Shown: positions 1 through 8,302 of the stretch, piece after piece
Layout of the letters: each line of letters starts with the position of its first letter
Position numbering within the stretch: the stretch's first letter is position 1
NCBI RefSeq assembly: GCF_000299335.2
Contig: NZ_CP004387.1
Location: 3,488,994-3,552,993 of the forward strand
Direction of reading: 5' to 3'
Length of the DNA: 64,000 nucleotides
Source: Isoalcanivorax pacificus W11-5
GTDB lineage: Bacteria > Pseudomonadota > Gammaproteobacteria > Pseudomonadales > Alcanivoracaceae
Program-made: the position numbers and the translations under genes
Notes under the pieces: generated by a model
Told to the model about the DNA's origin: nothing
Seen by the model: the letters and a program-made list of their open reading frames with translations, nothing else
The model's database searches: none

Positions 1-49
1 GCAACCAGAAGTCGGCCAGGCCCTCCATGGGGGCAAGTATCAGTTTCAT
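1..49 (-). CDS. dusC: tRNA-dihydrouridine synthase, N-terminal fragment
   Basis: Only the first 16 codons lie in the window. Reading leftward from the ATG at 49 gives MKLILAPMEGLADFWL. This matches the conserved N-terminus of Dus enzymes, where the APMEG segment forms part of the FMN-binding barrel. Dus proteins reduce uridine to dihydrouridine in tRNA D-loops. DusC is the closest subfamily I recall with this start, but DusA or DusB cannot be excluded from so little sequence. The gene is divergent from the TRL-like gene at 183, and both would share the 50-182 promoter region. Confidence 0.7.
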   Translation of the reverse strand, partial: MKLILAPMEGLADFWL

Positions 50-182
50 GGCGGCGATGATAAGGCCGCCCCGACGGGACGGCCAGCGCGAGGCCTTAGC
101 TGCCAGCTTTGTGACAATTGTTTTACACTTCGTGCGCTTCTCGAATGGAAGCACATCCATAAAACCAAACAAGGTCGTTGAA

Positions 183-500
183 ATGAAAATTATTAAACTG
201 CTTGCAATGGGGACAATGATTACCACTCTTGGCGGCTGCGCTGCTGCCGTCAGTCCGGTGGGCAACGGATTTTTGTTCACTTCAGTAGCCGGACCGGTAA
301 ACGCTTCAGACAACGAGCACTCATCCAAGACTGGGGAGTCATGCGCCGCCAATATTTTGGGGATAGTCGCTGGGGGTAATGCCTCTATTGATGCAGCCAA
401 GCAAAAGGGCAACATCTCTAAAGTTTCCAGTGTCGACTACCGGAGCACCACAGTACTCGGCATGTTTAGCCAATCCTGCACTATCGTTAAAGGGGAATAG
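183..500 (+). CDS. TRL-like family lipoprotein
   Basis: This 105-residue protein has a lipoprotein signal: a basic MKIIK start, a hydrophobic stretch and the lipobox LGGC, which would put the lipidated Cys at about residue 20. The mature part carries the pattern of the TRL-like family: a PVNASDN segment, ESCAANILGIVAGGNASI, a VDYRSTTVLG segment and a late Cys in SCTIV. The molecular function of the family is unknown; it is expected in the periplasm on a membrane anchor. The ATG at 183 is chosen because the signal peptide begins there and AAGG lies just upstream. A hairpin follows the stop directly. Its base composition is lower in GC than that of its neighbours. Confidence 0.8.
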   Translation: MKIIKLLAMGTMITTLGGCAAAVSPVGNGFLFTSVAGPVNASDNEHSSKTGESCAANILGIVAGGNASIDAAKQKGNISKVSSVDYRSTTVLGMFSQSCTIVKGE

Positions 501-509
501 AGCATCAAC

Positions 510-540
510 GCCCCGCCCGCTAAAAATTAGTGAGCGGGGC
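510..540 (+). terminator. Stem-loop after the TRL-like gene
   Basis: GCCCCGC at 510-516 pairs with GCGGGGC at 534-540. The stem continues, with one mismatch and one G-T pair, to CTAA/TTAG around an AAA loop. It starts 9 bases after the stop codon. No T-run follows, so it may block transcription weakly or protect the 3' end. Confidence 0.55.
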
Positions 541-931
541 AATTGCTCCGCAAATTGCGGCGAATGTGAACTGACTCTTCTGAAGGCTGCCTGACACAGA
601 GATTGATCCGTCTTCTGCTGATAGATCGGTTGGCAAGAGGCCCAAAGGCCCCCGCCGGGGGTGCGGGCATGAATACCAAGGGTTTAGGAGATCTCGGGAA
701 TCCGGAATGCCCGCACGGCCGACGAGGCCCACCAATATAGCCCTGGCGGGGCTGTTCAGGAAATAGCCGTCTTATGCCGATTTGGAATGCACACGCCTGT
801 AGCAAGCGCCCACTCACTTCGCAAGGGCCGTACAGATTGACTCGCCCCCTGCTCTCTTTTAGTGTTCTGCCCGCCACCGCCGTGGCATGTCACAATGCCC
901 GTCCGCCCCGCCACCGAGGACCCCGCCCGCT
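541..931. other. Gene-free stretch before xseB with a 10-bp inverted repeat
   Basis: No convincing protein-coding gene lies here. Short frames on both strands lack ribosome sites and recognisable sequence. Structure is present: CCCCC/GGGGG forms a tight hairpin near 648-660. The perfect 10-bp repeat GTGCGGGCAT (661-670) / ATGCCCGCAC (707-716) encloses 36 bases that contain several GGA trinucleotides. The stretch must also hold the xseB-ispA promoter, which I could not place confidently. Confidence 0.4.
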
Positions 932-1183
932 ATGGCCGCAAAGCAAAAGCAAGCCCGTCTTGAGGACGCGCTGGCCACTCTGGAGAGTCTGGTCGAGCGC
1001 ATGGAATCCGGCGAGCTGTCGCTGGAGGAGTCCCTCAAGGCGTTCGAGGATGGCATCCGCCTGACCCGCGAGTGCCAGCAGGCACTGCAACAGGCCGAAC
1101 AAAAGGTGCGTATCCTGCTGGACCAGCATCAGGACGCCGAACCGCAACCCTTCAGTGATGGCGACGATGCTGACAACGCCTGA
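932..1183 (+). CDS. xseB: Exodeoxyribonuclease VII small subunit
   Basis: XseB binds the large catalytic subunit XseA to form exonuclease VII, which degrades single-stranded DNA from both ends. The 83-residue product is typical in size. It carries the family core: LEDALATLESLVERMESGEL, then an SLEESLKAFEDGIRL helix and a QQALQQAEQKV helix, with an acidic tail. The ATG at 932 (MAAKQKQ) is preferred over an upstream ATG at 887 because GAGGA lies about 11 bases before it and the extra residues are proline-rich and unlike XseB. The gene overlaps the start of ispA, as is usual for the xseB-ispA-dxs operon. Confidence 0.93.
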   Translation: MAAKQKQARLEDALATLESLVERMESGELSLEESLKAFEDGIRLTRECQQALQQAEQKVRILLDQHQDAEPQPFSDGDDADNA

Positions 1184-2075
1184 TTTCACCCGCCTCGAGC
1201 AGTTCATGCAGGCGCATCGCGCACGCCTGGAGGCGCAACTGAACCTGGCCGTGCCCGCTGACCTGGGCGCCTCCCCGCGGCTGGCCGACGCCATGCGCTA
1301 CGCTGCCCTCGGCGGCGGCAAACGGATTCGCCCGGTGCTCACCTACGCCGCCTGCGCCCTGTGCGGCGGCACCGATGAGCAGGCCGACGCGCCGGCGGTG
1401 GCCGTGGAACTGATCCACGCCTATTCACTGGTGCATGACGACCTGCCGGCGATGGACGACGATGACCTGCGCCGGGGCCGCGCCACCTGCCATATCGCCT
1501 ACGATGAAGCCACTGCCATTCTGGCCGGCGATACGCTGCAGACCCGCGCCTTCGAAGTGCTCGCCAGCGGCGGCGGCCACAGCGACACCGCCCGCCTGGC
1601 GATGGTGCGCACCCTGGCCCACGCCGCCGGCGCCGGCGGCATGGCTGGCGGCCAGATGCAGGACATGCAGGCGCACGGCCAGATGCTGACACTGCCGGCA
1701 CTGGAAGAAATCCACTACCTAAAGACCGGCCGGCTGATCACCGCCGCGCTGGTGATGGGCGCGCTGGCCGCAGGTGCCCCGGCGGTACTGCGCGACACAT
1801 TGCGCCAGTACGGCGACCTGATCGGGCTGGCATTCCAGATTCAGGACGATATCCTTGATGTCACCGCCGCCACCGAGCAACTGGGCAAGCCCAGCGGCTC
1901 GGATGAACGTCACGGCAAGAGCACCTTCCCCGGCCTGATCGGCCTGGAAGCCAGCCGTGAACGTGCCGCTCAACTTTGCCAGCAGGCCCATGCGCTGCTG
2001 GACAGCGTCGCCACGGAGCGCGACGTGACCCTGCTGAAGGACCTGGCGAGCTATATCGTGGCCCGCACACACTGA
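1158..2075 (+). CDS. ispA: Farnesyl diphosphate synthase
   Basis: IspA condenses IPP with DMAPP and then GPP to give farnesyl diphosphate, the precursor of quinone side chains and undecaprenyl phosphate. The 305-residue protein has both aspartate-rich motifs that bind Mg-diphosphate. The first is in the segment HDDLPAMDDDDLRRG (about residue 94 on) and the second is DDILD in QIQDDILDVT. GGGKRIRPVL, near residue 55, is the IPP-binding segment. Possible starts are GTG 1155, ATG 1158 and ATG 1167. All overlap the end of xseB, so translational coupling is likely. The product feeds the same pathway as the downstream dxs. Confidence 0.95.
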   Translation: MATMLTTPDFTRLEQFMQAHRARLEAQLNLAVPADLGASPRLADAMRYAALGGGKRIRPVLTYAACALCGGTDEQADAPAVAVELIHAYSLVHDDLPAMDDDDLRRGRATCHIAYDEATAILAGDTLQTRAFEVLASGGGHSDTARLAMVRTLAHAAGAGGMAGGQMQDMQAHGQMLTLPALEEIHYLKTGRLITAALVMGALAAGAPAVLRDTLRQYGDLIGLAFQIQDDILDVTAATEQLGKPSGSDERHGKSTFPGLIGLEASRERAAQLCQQAHALLDSVATERDVTLLKDLASYIVARTH

Positions 2076-2108
2076 CCCGACACCCGACGGGCGGCTATAA
2101 TGCCGCCC
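2072..2108 (+). promoter_or_regulatory. Candidate dxs promoter inside an inverted repeat
   Basis: TATAAT at 2096-2101 is a perfect -10 box. It is flanked exactly by GGGCGGC (2089-2095) and GCCGCCC (2102-2108), so the -10 is the loop of a 7-bp inverted repeat. A weak -35 (CTGACC, 2072-2077) lies 18 bases upstream. Transcription would start about 40 bases before the dxs ATG. Confidence 0.5.
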
Positions 2109-2149
2109 TGACATGACGCAACTTAACGCAACGCAACTTTGAGCACCGC

Positions 2150-4066
2150 ATGGCGAAGACGTTTGACGAGATACCGCTGACCCGGCCGTCCACGCCGCTT
2201 CTGGACCGCATCGACCGCCCCGCGGACCTGCGTGCCCTGCCCCGTGAACAACTGCATCAGGTTGTGGACGAACTGCGCGCCTACCTGCTGTATGCCGTGG
2301 GCCAGTGTGGCGGCCATTTCGGCGCCGGCCTCGGCGTGGTCGAGCTGACCGTGGCGCTGCACTATCTGTTCGAGACCCCGGACGACCGGCTGGTATGGGA
2401 CGTGGGTCACCAGACCTACCCGCACAAGATCCTCACCGGCCGGCGCGAGCAATTGACCAGCATCCGCCAGCAGGGCGGCCTGTCCGGTTTTCCCAATCGT
2501 GCTGAATCTGAATACGACACCTTTGGTGTGGGCCATTCCTCGACGTCGATCAGCGCTGCACTGGGCATGGCACTGGGCGCGGAAATGGCCGGCAGGCAAC
2601 GTCGCAGCGTGGCCGTGATTGGTGATGGCGCGATGACCGCCGGCCAGGCCTTCGAAGCACTCAATCACGCCGCGCATACCAAATCGAACCTGCTGGTGAT
2701 CCTCAACGACAACAACATGTCGATTTCCCACAACGTGGGCGGGCTGGCGAATTATTTCGCGCGCATCTGGGCGTCGAAGACCTATATCGCGCTGCGCGAA
2801 GGCGGCAAGAAAGTGCTCTCGGCCATGCCGGCCGCGTGGGATTTCCTGCGTCGCACGGAAGAGAGCATGAAGAACATGGTCAGCCCGGACGCGCTGTTCG
2901 AATCCATCGGCTTCAACTATATCGGCCCGCTGGATGGCCACGATATCGACGAACTGCTCGACACACTGGGCAACATCCGCGATCTGAAAGGCCCGCAGCT
3001 GCTGCACGTCTACACCACCAAGGGCAAGGGCTTTGCGCCGGCGGAAGCCGACCCGGTGGGGTATCACGCGATCAACAAGATCGAGCCGAAGAAAAAGCTT
3101 GAGCAGGCAGTGCCGAAACCCGGCCCGTTGCTTAAATACCAGGATATTTTTGGCGGTTTCCTGTGCGATGCCGCCGCGCGTGATGCGCGTCTGGTGGCGA
3201 TCACGCCGGCCATGTGCGAAGGCTCCGGCATGGTTGAGTTCAGCCGCCGCTTCCCCGAGCGCTTCCACGATGTGGCGATCTGCGAACAGCACGCGCTGAC
3301 ACTCGCCGCCGGCCTTGCCTGCGAAAACCAGAAACCCGTGGTGGCGATCTATTCCACCTTCCTGCAACGCGCCTATGACCAGTTGATCCACGACATCGCG
3401 CTGCAGAATCTGGACGTGACCTTCGGCATTGACCGCGCCGGCATAGTCGGCGAAGACGGCGCCACCCACGGCGGCGTGTTCGACCTCGCCTACCTGCGCT
3501 GCGTGCCGAACATGATCATCGCTGCGCCGGCGGACGAAAACGAATGCCGCCAGTTGCTCTACACCGCCTGGCAACATCCCGGCCCGGCAGCGGTACGCTA
3601 CCCGCGCGGCACCGGCCCCGGTGTCCCGCTGGCAGACCGCTTCAACGCCCTGCCGATCGGCAAGGGCCGGCGTGTGCGGGAAGGCCGCCAGGTGGCCATC
3701 CTGTCGTTCGGTGTGTTGCTGCCGGCCGCCCAGGCCGCTGCCGAGGCACTGGATGCCACCGTGATCGACATGCGCTGGGTGAAACCGCTGGATGAAGTGC
3801 TGATCCGTGAACTGGCCACCCACCACAGCCTGCTGGTCACACTCGAAGATCACCAACTGATGGCCGGTGCCGGCAGCGCAGTGAACGAATACCTCGCCGC
3901 CAGCGCCCTGACCGTGCCGGTGCTCAATCTCGGCCTGCCGGATACCTTCATCCATCACGGCAAGCGTGATGTGCTGCTGGCCGGCCTGGGCCTGGATGCT
4001 GCCGGCATCGAGCAGAGCATCCGCGACCGTCTGCTCGGCCTCGAGGCGCGCGCTGCGCGCGGCTGA
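2150..4066 (+). CDS. dxs: 1-deoxy-D-xylulose-5-phosphate synthase
   Basis: Dxs is the thiamine diphosphate enzyme that joins pyruvate and glyceraldehyde 3-phosphate, the first step of the MEP isoprenoid pathway. The 638-residue length is normal. The N-terminal TPP domain shows [30 protein letters not shown] and the Mg-TPP motif GDGAMTAG followed by NDNNMSIS. The central pyrimidine-binding domain has [15 protein letters not shown] with the catalytic Glu, and [15 protein letters not shown]. The C-terminal transketolase-like domain contains [15 protein letters not shown]. It lies downstream of ispA, with 74 bases between that may hold its own promoter. Confidence 0.97.
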   Translation: MAKTFDEIPLTRPSTPLLDRIDRPADLRALPREQLHQVVDELRAYLLYAVGQCGGHFGAGLGVVELTVALHYLFETPDDRLVWDVGHQTYPHKILTGRREQLTSIRQQGGLSGFPNRAESEYDTFGVGHSSTSISAALGMALGAEMAGRQRRSVAVIGDGAMTAGQAFEALNHAAHTKSNLLVILNDNNMSISHNVGGLANYFARIWASKTYIALREGGKKVLSAMPAAWDFLRRTEESMKNMVSPDALFESIGFNYIGPLDGHDIDELLDTLGNIRDLKGPQLLHVYTTKGKGFAPAEADPVGYHAINKIEPKKKLEQAVPKPGPLLKYQDIFGGFLCDAAARDARLVAITPAMCEGSGMVEFSRRFPERFHDVAICEQHALTLAAGLACENQKPVVAIYSTFLQRAYDQLIHDIALQNLDVTFGIDRAGIVGEDGATHGGVFDLAYLRCVPNMIIAAPADENECRQLLYTAWQHPGPAAVRYPRGTGPGVPLADRFNALPIGKGRRVREGRQVAILSFGVLLPAAQAAAEALDATVIDMRWVKPLDEVLIRELATHHSLLVTLEDHQLMAGAGSAVNEYLAASALTVPVLNLGLPDTFIHHGKRDVLLAGLGLDAAGIEQSIRDRLLGLEARAARG

Positions 4067-4079
4067 TCCCGCCCCCACG

Positions 4080-4103
4080 GCGTGGCGCCATCAGGCGCCA
4101 CGC
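4080..4103 (+). terminator. GC-rich hairpin after dxs
   Basis: GCGTGGCGCC (4080-4089) and GGCGCCACGC (4094-4103) form a perfect 10-bp stem with an ATCA loop, 14 bases after the dxs stop. No T-run follows, so termination strength is uncertain. Confidence 0.5.
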
Positions 4104-4209
4104 TGACCCCCTCTCGCGTCAATCGCCTACACCACTTTCCGCCATTGCCCGCAGCCAGCCCGCTGCGCGGCCGGGCACGCTTGTCCCCTCATCCCGCTGA
4201 CGGGCCTGC

Positions 4210-4237
4210 TTGCCAAGCGTATCTTTTTAGGTACACT
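4210..4237 (+). promoter_or_regulatory. Candidate promoter of the HigB/HigA-type operon
   Basis: TTGCCA (4210-4215) and TACACT (4232-4237) form a sigma70-type pair with a 16-base spacer. The predicted start of transcription, near 4244, falls just after the first possible ATG of the toxin (4241) and before the second (4256). If the promoter is real, the shorter toxin form is made from a nearly leaderless message. Confidence 0.4.
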
Positions 4238-4240
4238 GCA

Positions 4241-4588
4241 ATGACGCCACTGATTATGACCGTCCATTTTTTCCGTACGGCTGCGGGCACAGAACCCGTC
4301 CGCGATGTCCTGCGCGCCCTGCCCACGGAGGACAGGAAAGCCGTCGGCACGGACATCAAGACAGTGCAGTTCGGCTGGCCCCTGGGCATGCCCCTGGTGC
4401 GCAAGCTGGAACACGGACTTTGGGAAAGCCGCAGCCATATCCGCGACGGCATCGTGCGTGTGCTGTTTACCGTGACGGGCTGCCGGATGGTGCTGCTGCA
4501 CGGCTTCATCAAGAAGTCGCTGCGGGCGCCACGGGAGATCGAGACGGCACGCAGCCGGCTGCGGCAATTACAGCGAGGCAAGAGATGA
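4241..4588 (+). CDS. HigB/RelE-type toxin (Gp49-like)
   Basis: The 115-residue protein matches the phage-derived Gp49-like branch of RelE/HigB ribonuclease toxins, which cleave mRNA on the ribosome. Family marks are FRTAAGTEPVRDVL, the segment DIKTVQFGWPLGMPLVRKL, the GLWESRS strand, RVLFTV and the C-terminal LHGFIKKS. The ATG at 4241 has AGGT eight bases upstream; ATG 4256 (MTVHFF) is an alternative that fits the family start about as well. The stop overlaps the antitoxin start as ATGA, so the two are co-translated. Toxin-first order is usual for HigBA. Activity is inferred from the family. Confidence 0.85.
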   Translation: MTPLIMTVHFFRTAAGTEPVRDVLRALPTEDRKAVGTDIKTVQFGWPLGMPLVRKLEHGLWESRSHIRDGIVRVLFTVTGCRMVLLHGFIKKSLRAPREIETARSRLRQLQRGKR

Positions 4589-4893
4589 GGGAAATGAGAG
4601 AGATGAACCGGCATATCGGCAGCAACATCGACGAGCTACTCGAAGAGGACGGCCTGCGCGAGGAAGTGGTGGCCGCCGCCATGAAACGCGTTATCGCCTG
4701 GCAACTGGCAGAAGCCATGAAAGCCCGGCACATTTCCAAGACCGAAATGGCGCGTCGCATGCACACCAGCCGCATGGTGGTAAACCGGCTGCTGGACGTG
4801 CAGGACACCAGCGTCACGCTCGCCACACTGGCGCGCGCCAGCGTGGCGGTCGGTATCCCGATGCGTATCGAACTGGACGCCCAGCCCGGCTGA
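4585..4893 (+). CDS. HigA-type antitoxin, XRE-family helix-turn-helix
   Basis: The 102-residue product should bind the adjacent toxin and repress the operon. Its C-terminal half is a helix-turn-helix of the XRE type: IAWQLAEAMKARHISKTEMA, then RRMHTSRMVVNRLLD, then TVTLATLARAS-like helices ending in MRIELD. The N-terminal IDELLEEDGLREEVVAAAM segment is the likely toxin-contacting part. The first start, ATG 4585, overlaps the toxin stop by four bases; ATG 4594 and 4603 follow in frame, and 4603 (MNRHIGSN) is a realistic alternative. Confidence 0.85.
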   Translation: MREMREMNRHIGSNIDELLEEDGLREEVVAAAMKRVIAWQLAEAMKARHISKTEMARRMHTSRMVVNRLLDVQDTSVTLATLARASVAVGIPMRIELDAQPG

Positions 4894-4899
4894 ATCAAG

Positions 4900-5100
4900 T
4901 CAGCGCGCCGGCGGCACGCCGTCACGGGCGGTGCGGTACTGATCGAAATCCATCGGGTACTGCGCCACGCATTCGTCGTACGCCGCTGCCACCTGATGCT
5001 CACACTCCCGCAGACGGTCTGCGCGAAGATTATCGTACATGCCCCGCTCGGTGCAGCCGGCAACGCCCAGCAGCACCAGCGACAACAGGATCACTTTCAT
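4900..5100 (-). CDS. Small putative lipoprotein
   Basis: The 66-residue protein starts with a lipoprotein signal, MKVILLSLVLLGVAGC, with Cys at residue 16. The short mature part is charged and has a second and third Cys (RECEH, DECVA). GGGGAGCGAGG lies just upstream of the ATG as a ribosome site. No family is recognised. Small lipoproteins with an AAYDECV-like helix occur widely in gammaproteobacteria without known function. It is convergent with the antitoxin gene. Confidence 0.7.
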   Translation of the reverse strand: MKVILLSLVLLGVAGCTERGMYDNLRADRLRECEHQVAAAYDECVAQYPMDFDQYRTARDGVPPAR

Positions 5101-5150
5101 CGGCCTCGCTCCCCGTGAATATCGCTGCCGTTACGACGGTCATCGCCGCC

Positions 5151-6332
5151 TCACCTCTCATCCCCGCGTGCCAGGCAGGGTGCCACAAACAGGTGACCCC
5201 GCCAGGCGCCTTCAAGCGTACGCACCGTCACCAGGCACCACAACACCGCCAGCCAGGCGACCAGCACCGTGCCCACCATGCCGAAAAACGCATGCCCGAA
5301 CACGTCGCCCAGCTTCAGGGTCGCCAGCGCATACACGCCGAGAGGGAAGGTAAAGGCCCACCAGCCAAGATTGAACGGCAACCCGGCACGCAGATACCTC
5401 GCGGTCACCAGCATCGCCAGCCACCACCACCAGACACCACAGCCCCACAGCAACACCGCCGCCACCACACCCAGCCCGTGTGCCATCTCTCCCACACTGG
5501 CGAGTCCCTGCGCGGCGAACACGGCAGGTGCCTGCTCGCCCAGTACCAGCATGCCCAGTGCGCCGGTACCAATCGGTCCCAGCGCCAGCCAGCTGCTGGC
5601 CGCCATGTTCGCTGGCGGCAAACGGTGCAGTGCCATGCGCAGAAACAGGATCACCAGGATGCTGAACGCCACCGGCATGGAATAGGCCCACAGCACATAA
5701 CTGGCCAGCAGCACGCGATAGCGGCTGTCCATGTCCGGCAGATGGCCCGCCAGCAGCGCGCCGCTGACCGCCGCCACTTCGGCAGCCACTACCGGCAGCA
5801 ACCAGACTGCCGTCATCCCGTCGATCCGGTGGCGTTGCCGCGTGAACATCAGATAGGGAATGCAGACCCCGCAGGCGAGTGCCATGGCCACGTCCAGCCA
5901 CCAGAGTGTTTCTGCCAGCGACACGGCCGCAGCCCCCCAGCGCGGTACGCCGAACAGCAACAGCCCGTTGAGCAGGGTCGCCAGCCCCATGGGGATAGTG
6001 CCGATGAACATCGATACGGTGGCGTGCCCGAAGATGCGCCGTGCCTCCTCGAAAAACAGCACCCAGCGCGCGCTGTACAGCAGACTGAACAGCACGAACA
6101 ATATCGCCGCCAGCCCCCACAACGCCTCCGCCAGCCGCAGCAGGGTCGCGCCGGCCCAGGGCAGTTGCGCCAGCGCCAGGGCCAGCACGCCGGTCCCCAT
6201 GGTCATGGCAAACCAGTTAGGCGTGAATTGCCTGATCACTTCCCGAGGATGATGCAACCGCGCCAGCGGGCGAAAACCCGCAACGACGGCCATGATGTTG
6301 TCTGTCGCCACTTCTGCTGTCCTCTCTGCCAT
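5151..6332 (-). CDS. TDT/SLAC1-family anion or sulfite exporter
   Basis: The protein of about 393 residues has ten predicted membrane helices and the start typical of the TDT family (TehA, SSU1, SLAC1): REVIRQFTPNWFAMTMGTGVL. Relatives export sulfite, tellurite-related anions or C4-dicarboxylates; the substrate here cannot be told from sequence. Later marks are SMFIGTIPMGLATLLNG and, near the C-terminus, NLGWWAFTFPLGVYALAT. Starts GTG 6347 and ATG 6332 are both open; the ATG is used here. A 7-bp inverted repeat lies just upstream. Confidence 0.85.
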   Translation of the reverse strand: MAERTAEVATDNIMAVVAGFRPLARLHHPREVIRQFTPNWFAMTMGTGVLALALAQLPWAGATLLRLAEALWGLAAILFVLFSLLYSARWVLFFEEARRIFGHATVSMFIGTIPMGLATLLNGLLLFGVPRWGAAAVSLAETLWWLDVAMALACGVCIPYLMFTRQRHRIDGMTAVWLLPVVAAEVAAVSGALLAGHLPDMDSRYRVLLASYVLWAYSMPVAFSILVILFLRMALHRLPPANMAASSWLALGPIGTGALGMLVLGEQAPAVFAAQGLASVGEMAHGLGVVAAVLLWGCGVWWWWLAMLVTARYLRAGLPFNLGWWAFTFPLGVYALATLKLGDVFGHAFFGMVGTVLVAWLAVLWCLVTVRTLEGAWRGHLFVAPCLARGDER

Positions 6333-6361
6333 GGCAGTTTGAGGCACAGACTAGCGAGGCA

Positions 6362-6380
6362 CCGTTAATCTGTTTAACGG
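6362..6380 (-). promoter_or_regulatory. Inverted repeat upstream of the TDT transporter
   Basis: CCGTTAA (6362-6368) and TTAACGG (6374-6380) form a perfect 7-bp inverted repeat, with a further TTAA directly after. It lies 15 to 30 bases before the possible transporter starts, in an AT-rich gap. This is a plausible operator, but the regulator is unknown. Confidence 0.4.
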
Positions 6381-6419
6381 TTAATGCGCATATACTTAAA
6401 CGGATATGTCGATAATGAA

Positions 6420-7640
6420 TCAGTGCGCGATCACGCGATTGCGCCCGGCCGCCTTGGCCTCGTACAGCGCCTGGTCCGCACGCCGCACCAGCTCATCCGG
6501 GGAACCGTCCTGGGTCGGCACCATGGCCGCCACACCGATACTCAGCGTCACGGTATTGGCGCAGGAGGAACGCGGGTGCGGCAGGCTGGCGGCGCGCACC
6601 GCTGCCGCAAGCAACTCGGCGCGGCTTGCCGCTTCGGCCAGCATCACACCGGGCAGCAACAGCACGAATTCCTCTCCGCCATAACGGCCGGCCAGATCAG
6701 TGGCCCGCCGTGCCTGGGCGCGGAAAATCCCCGCCAGCACCCGCATGCAGTCGTCGCCTTCCTGGTGGCCAAAGTAGTCGTTGTAGGCTTTGAAATGGTC
6801 GATGTCGGCAAACACCAGCGCCAGCGGCCGGTGCTCACGGTGCGCGCGTCCCCATTCGCGCTGCAGCGCCTGATCAAACTGGCGGCGGTTGGCCAGCCCG
6901 GTCAGGCCGTCCACCAGTGCCTGCTTCTGCAACTCCTCCGCCAGCAACGCGATGTGTTCGCGATCCAGCCGCAGCAGTTCTGCCTGCAGAAACACCCGCC
7001 GGCTCTGCCGCTCATCGCGATAGCAGATCACCATGCAGAGCACGCTGGCTCCCACGAAAGTCGCCAGCACCAGCAGCCAGTCAATCGCCAGGCCAAGGCG
7101 TGGCGCCAGGGCATAGCCCGCCGCCATCAGCGGCAACCCCACGCCCCAGCCGGCCAGCATGGCATACGGCAGGCGCAGGCTCAGGCCGAGGTACACCACC
7201 ACCACGGCATAGGCGCCGCCAATATAGACCAGCACCCGAAATTCGGGGTCCGTCACCAGCATCGGGTTGATCATCGACAACGCCACCGCCAGTGCAGCCA
7301 GCGCGCACACGACCCGTTGGTAGAAACGTTGCAGCAGCCGGCTGCGGACCAGCAGCCAGCCGATAAGAATCAGCAGGCCGAAACCGGAAAACAACAGCGG
7401 CCATGCACCGAGCTGGCCGCTCGGCGCCACCGCCAGCGCGGCGCCGGCCATGGCCAGGTAGAGCAGCACCAGATAACCCAGGCTGCCACGGAATACACGC
7501 AGGGCATCGGCATCATGGTAGGCACGATAAGTCGCCTCCAGCGGCGCGGGAAAGCGCAGGCGGAACCGGCTGTGATTGAGCAGGCGTTCGATCCGCTGCC
7601 GGGGGACAGCTTCTGTGGCCCGGGATGAGCGACTCTCCAT
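6420..7640 (-). CDS. Membrane-bound diguanylate cyclase (GGDEF)
   Basis: The protein makes cyclic-di-GMP from two GTP. The N-terminal half has about six membrane helices (from LGYLVLLYLAMAGAALAV to LLVLATFVGASVLCMVI), followed by a linker helix and the GGDEF domain. That domain starts at DGLTGLANRRQFD and has the active-site motif GGEEF in RYGGEEFVLLLPG. An RxxD inhibitory site (RATD) lies exactly five residues before GGEEF, so product inhibition is likely. ATG 7640 is used; an in-frame GTG at 7691 would add 17 residues. No sensor domain of known type is seen. A PilZ receptor is encoded at 22332. Confidence 0.92.
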   Translation of the reverse strand: MESRSSRATEAVPRQRIERLLNHSRFRLRFPAPLEATYRAYHDADALRVFRGSLGYLVLLYLAMAGAALAVAPSGQLGAWPLLFSGFGLLILIGWLLVRSRLLQRFYQRVVCALAALAVALSMINPMLVTDPEFRVLVYIGGAYAVVVVYLGLSLRLPYAMLAGWGVGLPLMAAGYALAPRLGLAIDWLLVLATFVGASVLCMVICYRDERQSRRVFLQAELLRLDREHIALLAEELQKQALVDGLTGLANRRQFDQALQREWGRAHREHRPLALVFADIDHFKAYNDYFGHQEGDDCMRVLAGIFRAQARRATDLAGRYGGEEFVLLLPGVMLAEAASRAELLAAAVRAASLPHPRSSCANTVTLSIGVAAMVPTQDGSPDELVRRADQALYEAKAAGRNRVIAH

Positions 7641-7805
7641 GAATGCGGAATCTCGGGTGAATATAGTGCGCGACCTTGCCCACAGTGACACACGCGGCAG
7701 GACGTGTCCCGGAGCGGTCAGGCATTGTTATTGTTGAGCATCCCCATTACCCAGCGTTCATCCCCCCCGGCACGAACCCTGCGGATACCTTTCCACGCTG
7801 CGCCT

Positions 7806-8291
7806 TCAGAGCAGCGCGAGCAGCCCCTGCAGCAGCAAGGCAGCATACACCCCCGCCACCAGGTCATCCAGCATGATGCCGGTGCCGCCATGCACCCTCC
7901 GGTCCAGCCAGCCGATCGGCCAGGGCTTCACCACATCGAAGAAACGAAACAGCAGAAAACCAAGCACCGCGCTGGTCAGCGACACCGGTGCCAGCATCAT
8001 GGTTATCAGGAAACCGGCGATCTCGTCCCAGACGATACCCCCGTGATCATGCACCCCCATGTCCCGCGAGGTGCGCCCGCACAGCCAGGGGCCGACTGCA
8101 ATCACCAGCAGTGTGCCGAGCAGATAGCCCCACGGGGGCAGTTGCGCGAGACCGTACCACACAGGCAGCGCCGCCAGCGTTCCGAAAGTGCCCGGCGCTT
8201 TCGGCGCCAGCCCGCTGCCAAAACCGAACGCGAGAAAGTGCACAGGGTTACGCATGCTGGGCGGATGGACCGGGGTGTCTTTCTTGTTCAC
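7806..8291 (-). CDS. pgpA: Phosphatidylglycerophosphatase A
   Basis: PgpA removes phosphate from phosphatidylglycerophosphate to give phosphatidylglycerol in the inner membrane. The 161-residue protein shows the family start GFGSGLAPKAPGTFGTLAA, the acidic segment IVWDEIAGFLITM, FRFFDVVKPWPIGWLDR and GIMLDDLVAGVYAA. It is the last gene of the ribH-nusB-thiL-pgpA run, 11 bases after thiL. Confidence 0.95.
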   Translation of the reverse strand: MNKKDTPVHPPSMRNPVHFLAFGFGSGLAPKAPGTFGTLAALPVWYGLAQLPPWGYLLGTLLVIAVGPWLCGRTSRDMGVHDHGGIVWDEIAGFLITMMLAPVSLTSAVLGFLLFRFFDVVKPWPIGWLDRRVHGGTGIMLDDLVAGVYAALLLQGLLALL

Positions 8292-8302
8292 GGGCGCTCC
8301 TG

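Noticed and set aside
2123-4078. A 651-codon frame antisense to dxs
   Set aside because: Low-complexity shadow of dxs; no ribosome site, and dxs itself is unmistakable.
5115-6368. 417-codon frame antisense to the TDT transporter
   Set aside because: Composition is His/Gln/Pro-rich with no domain, and the minus strand encodes a clear membrane transporter.
6384-7628. 414-codon frame antisense to the GGDEF gene
   Set aside because: Shadow frame; the minus strand has a complete GGDEF domain.
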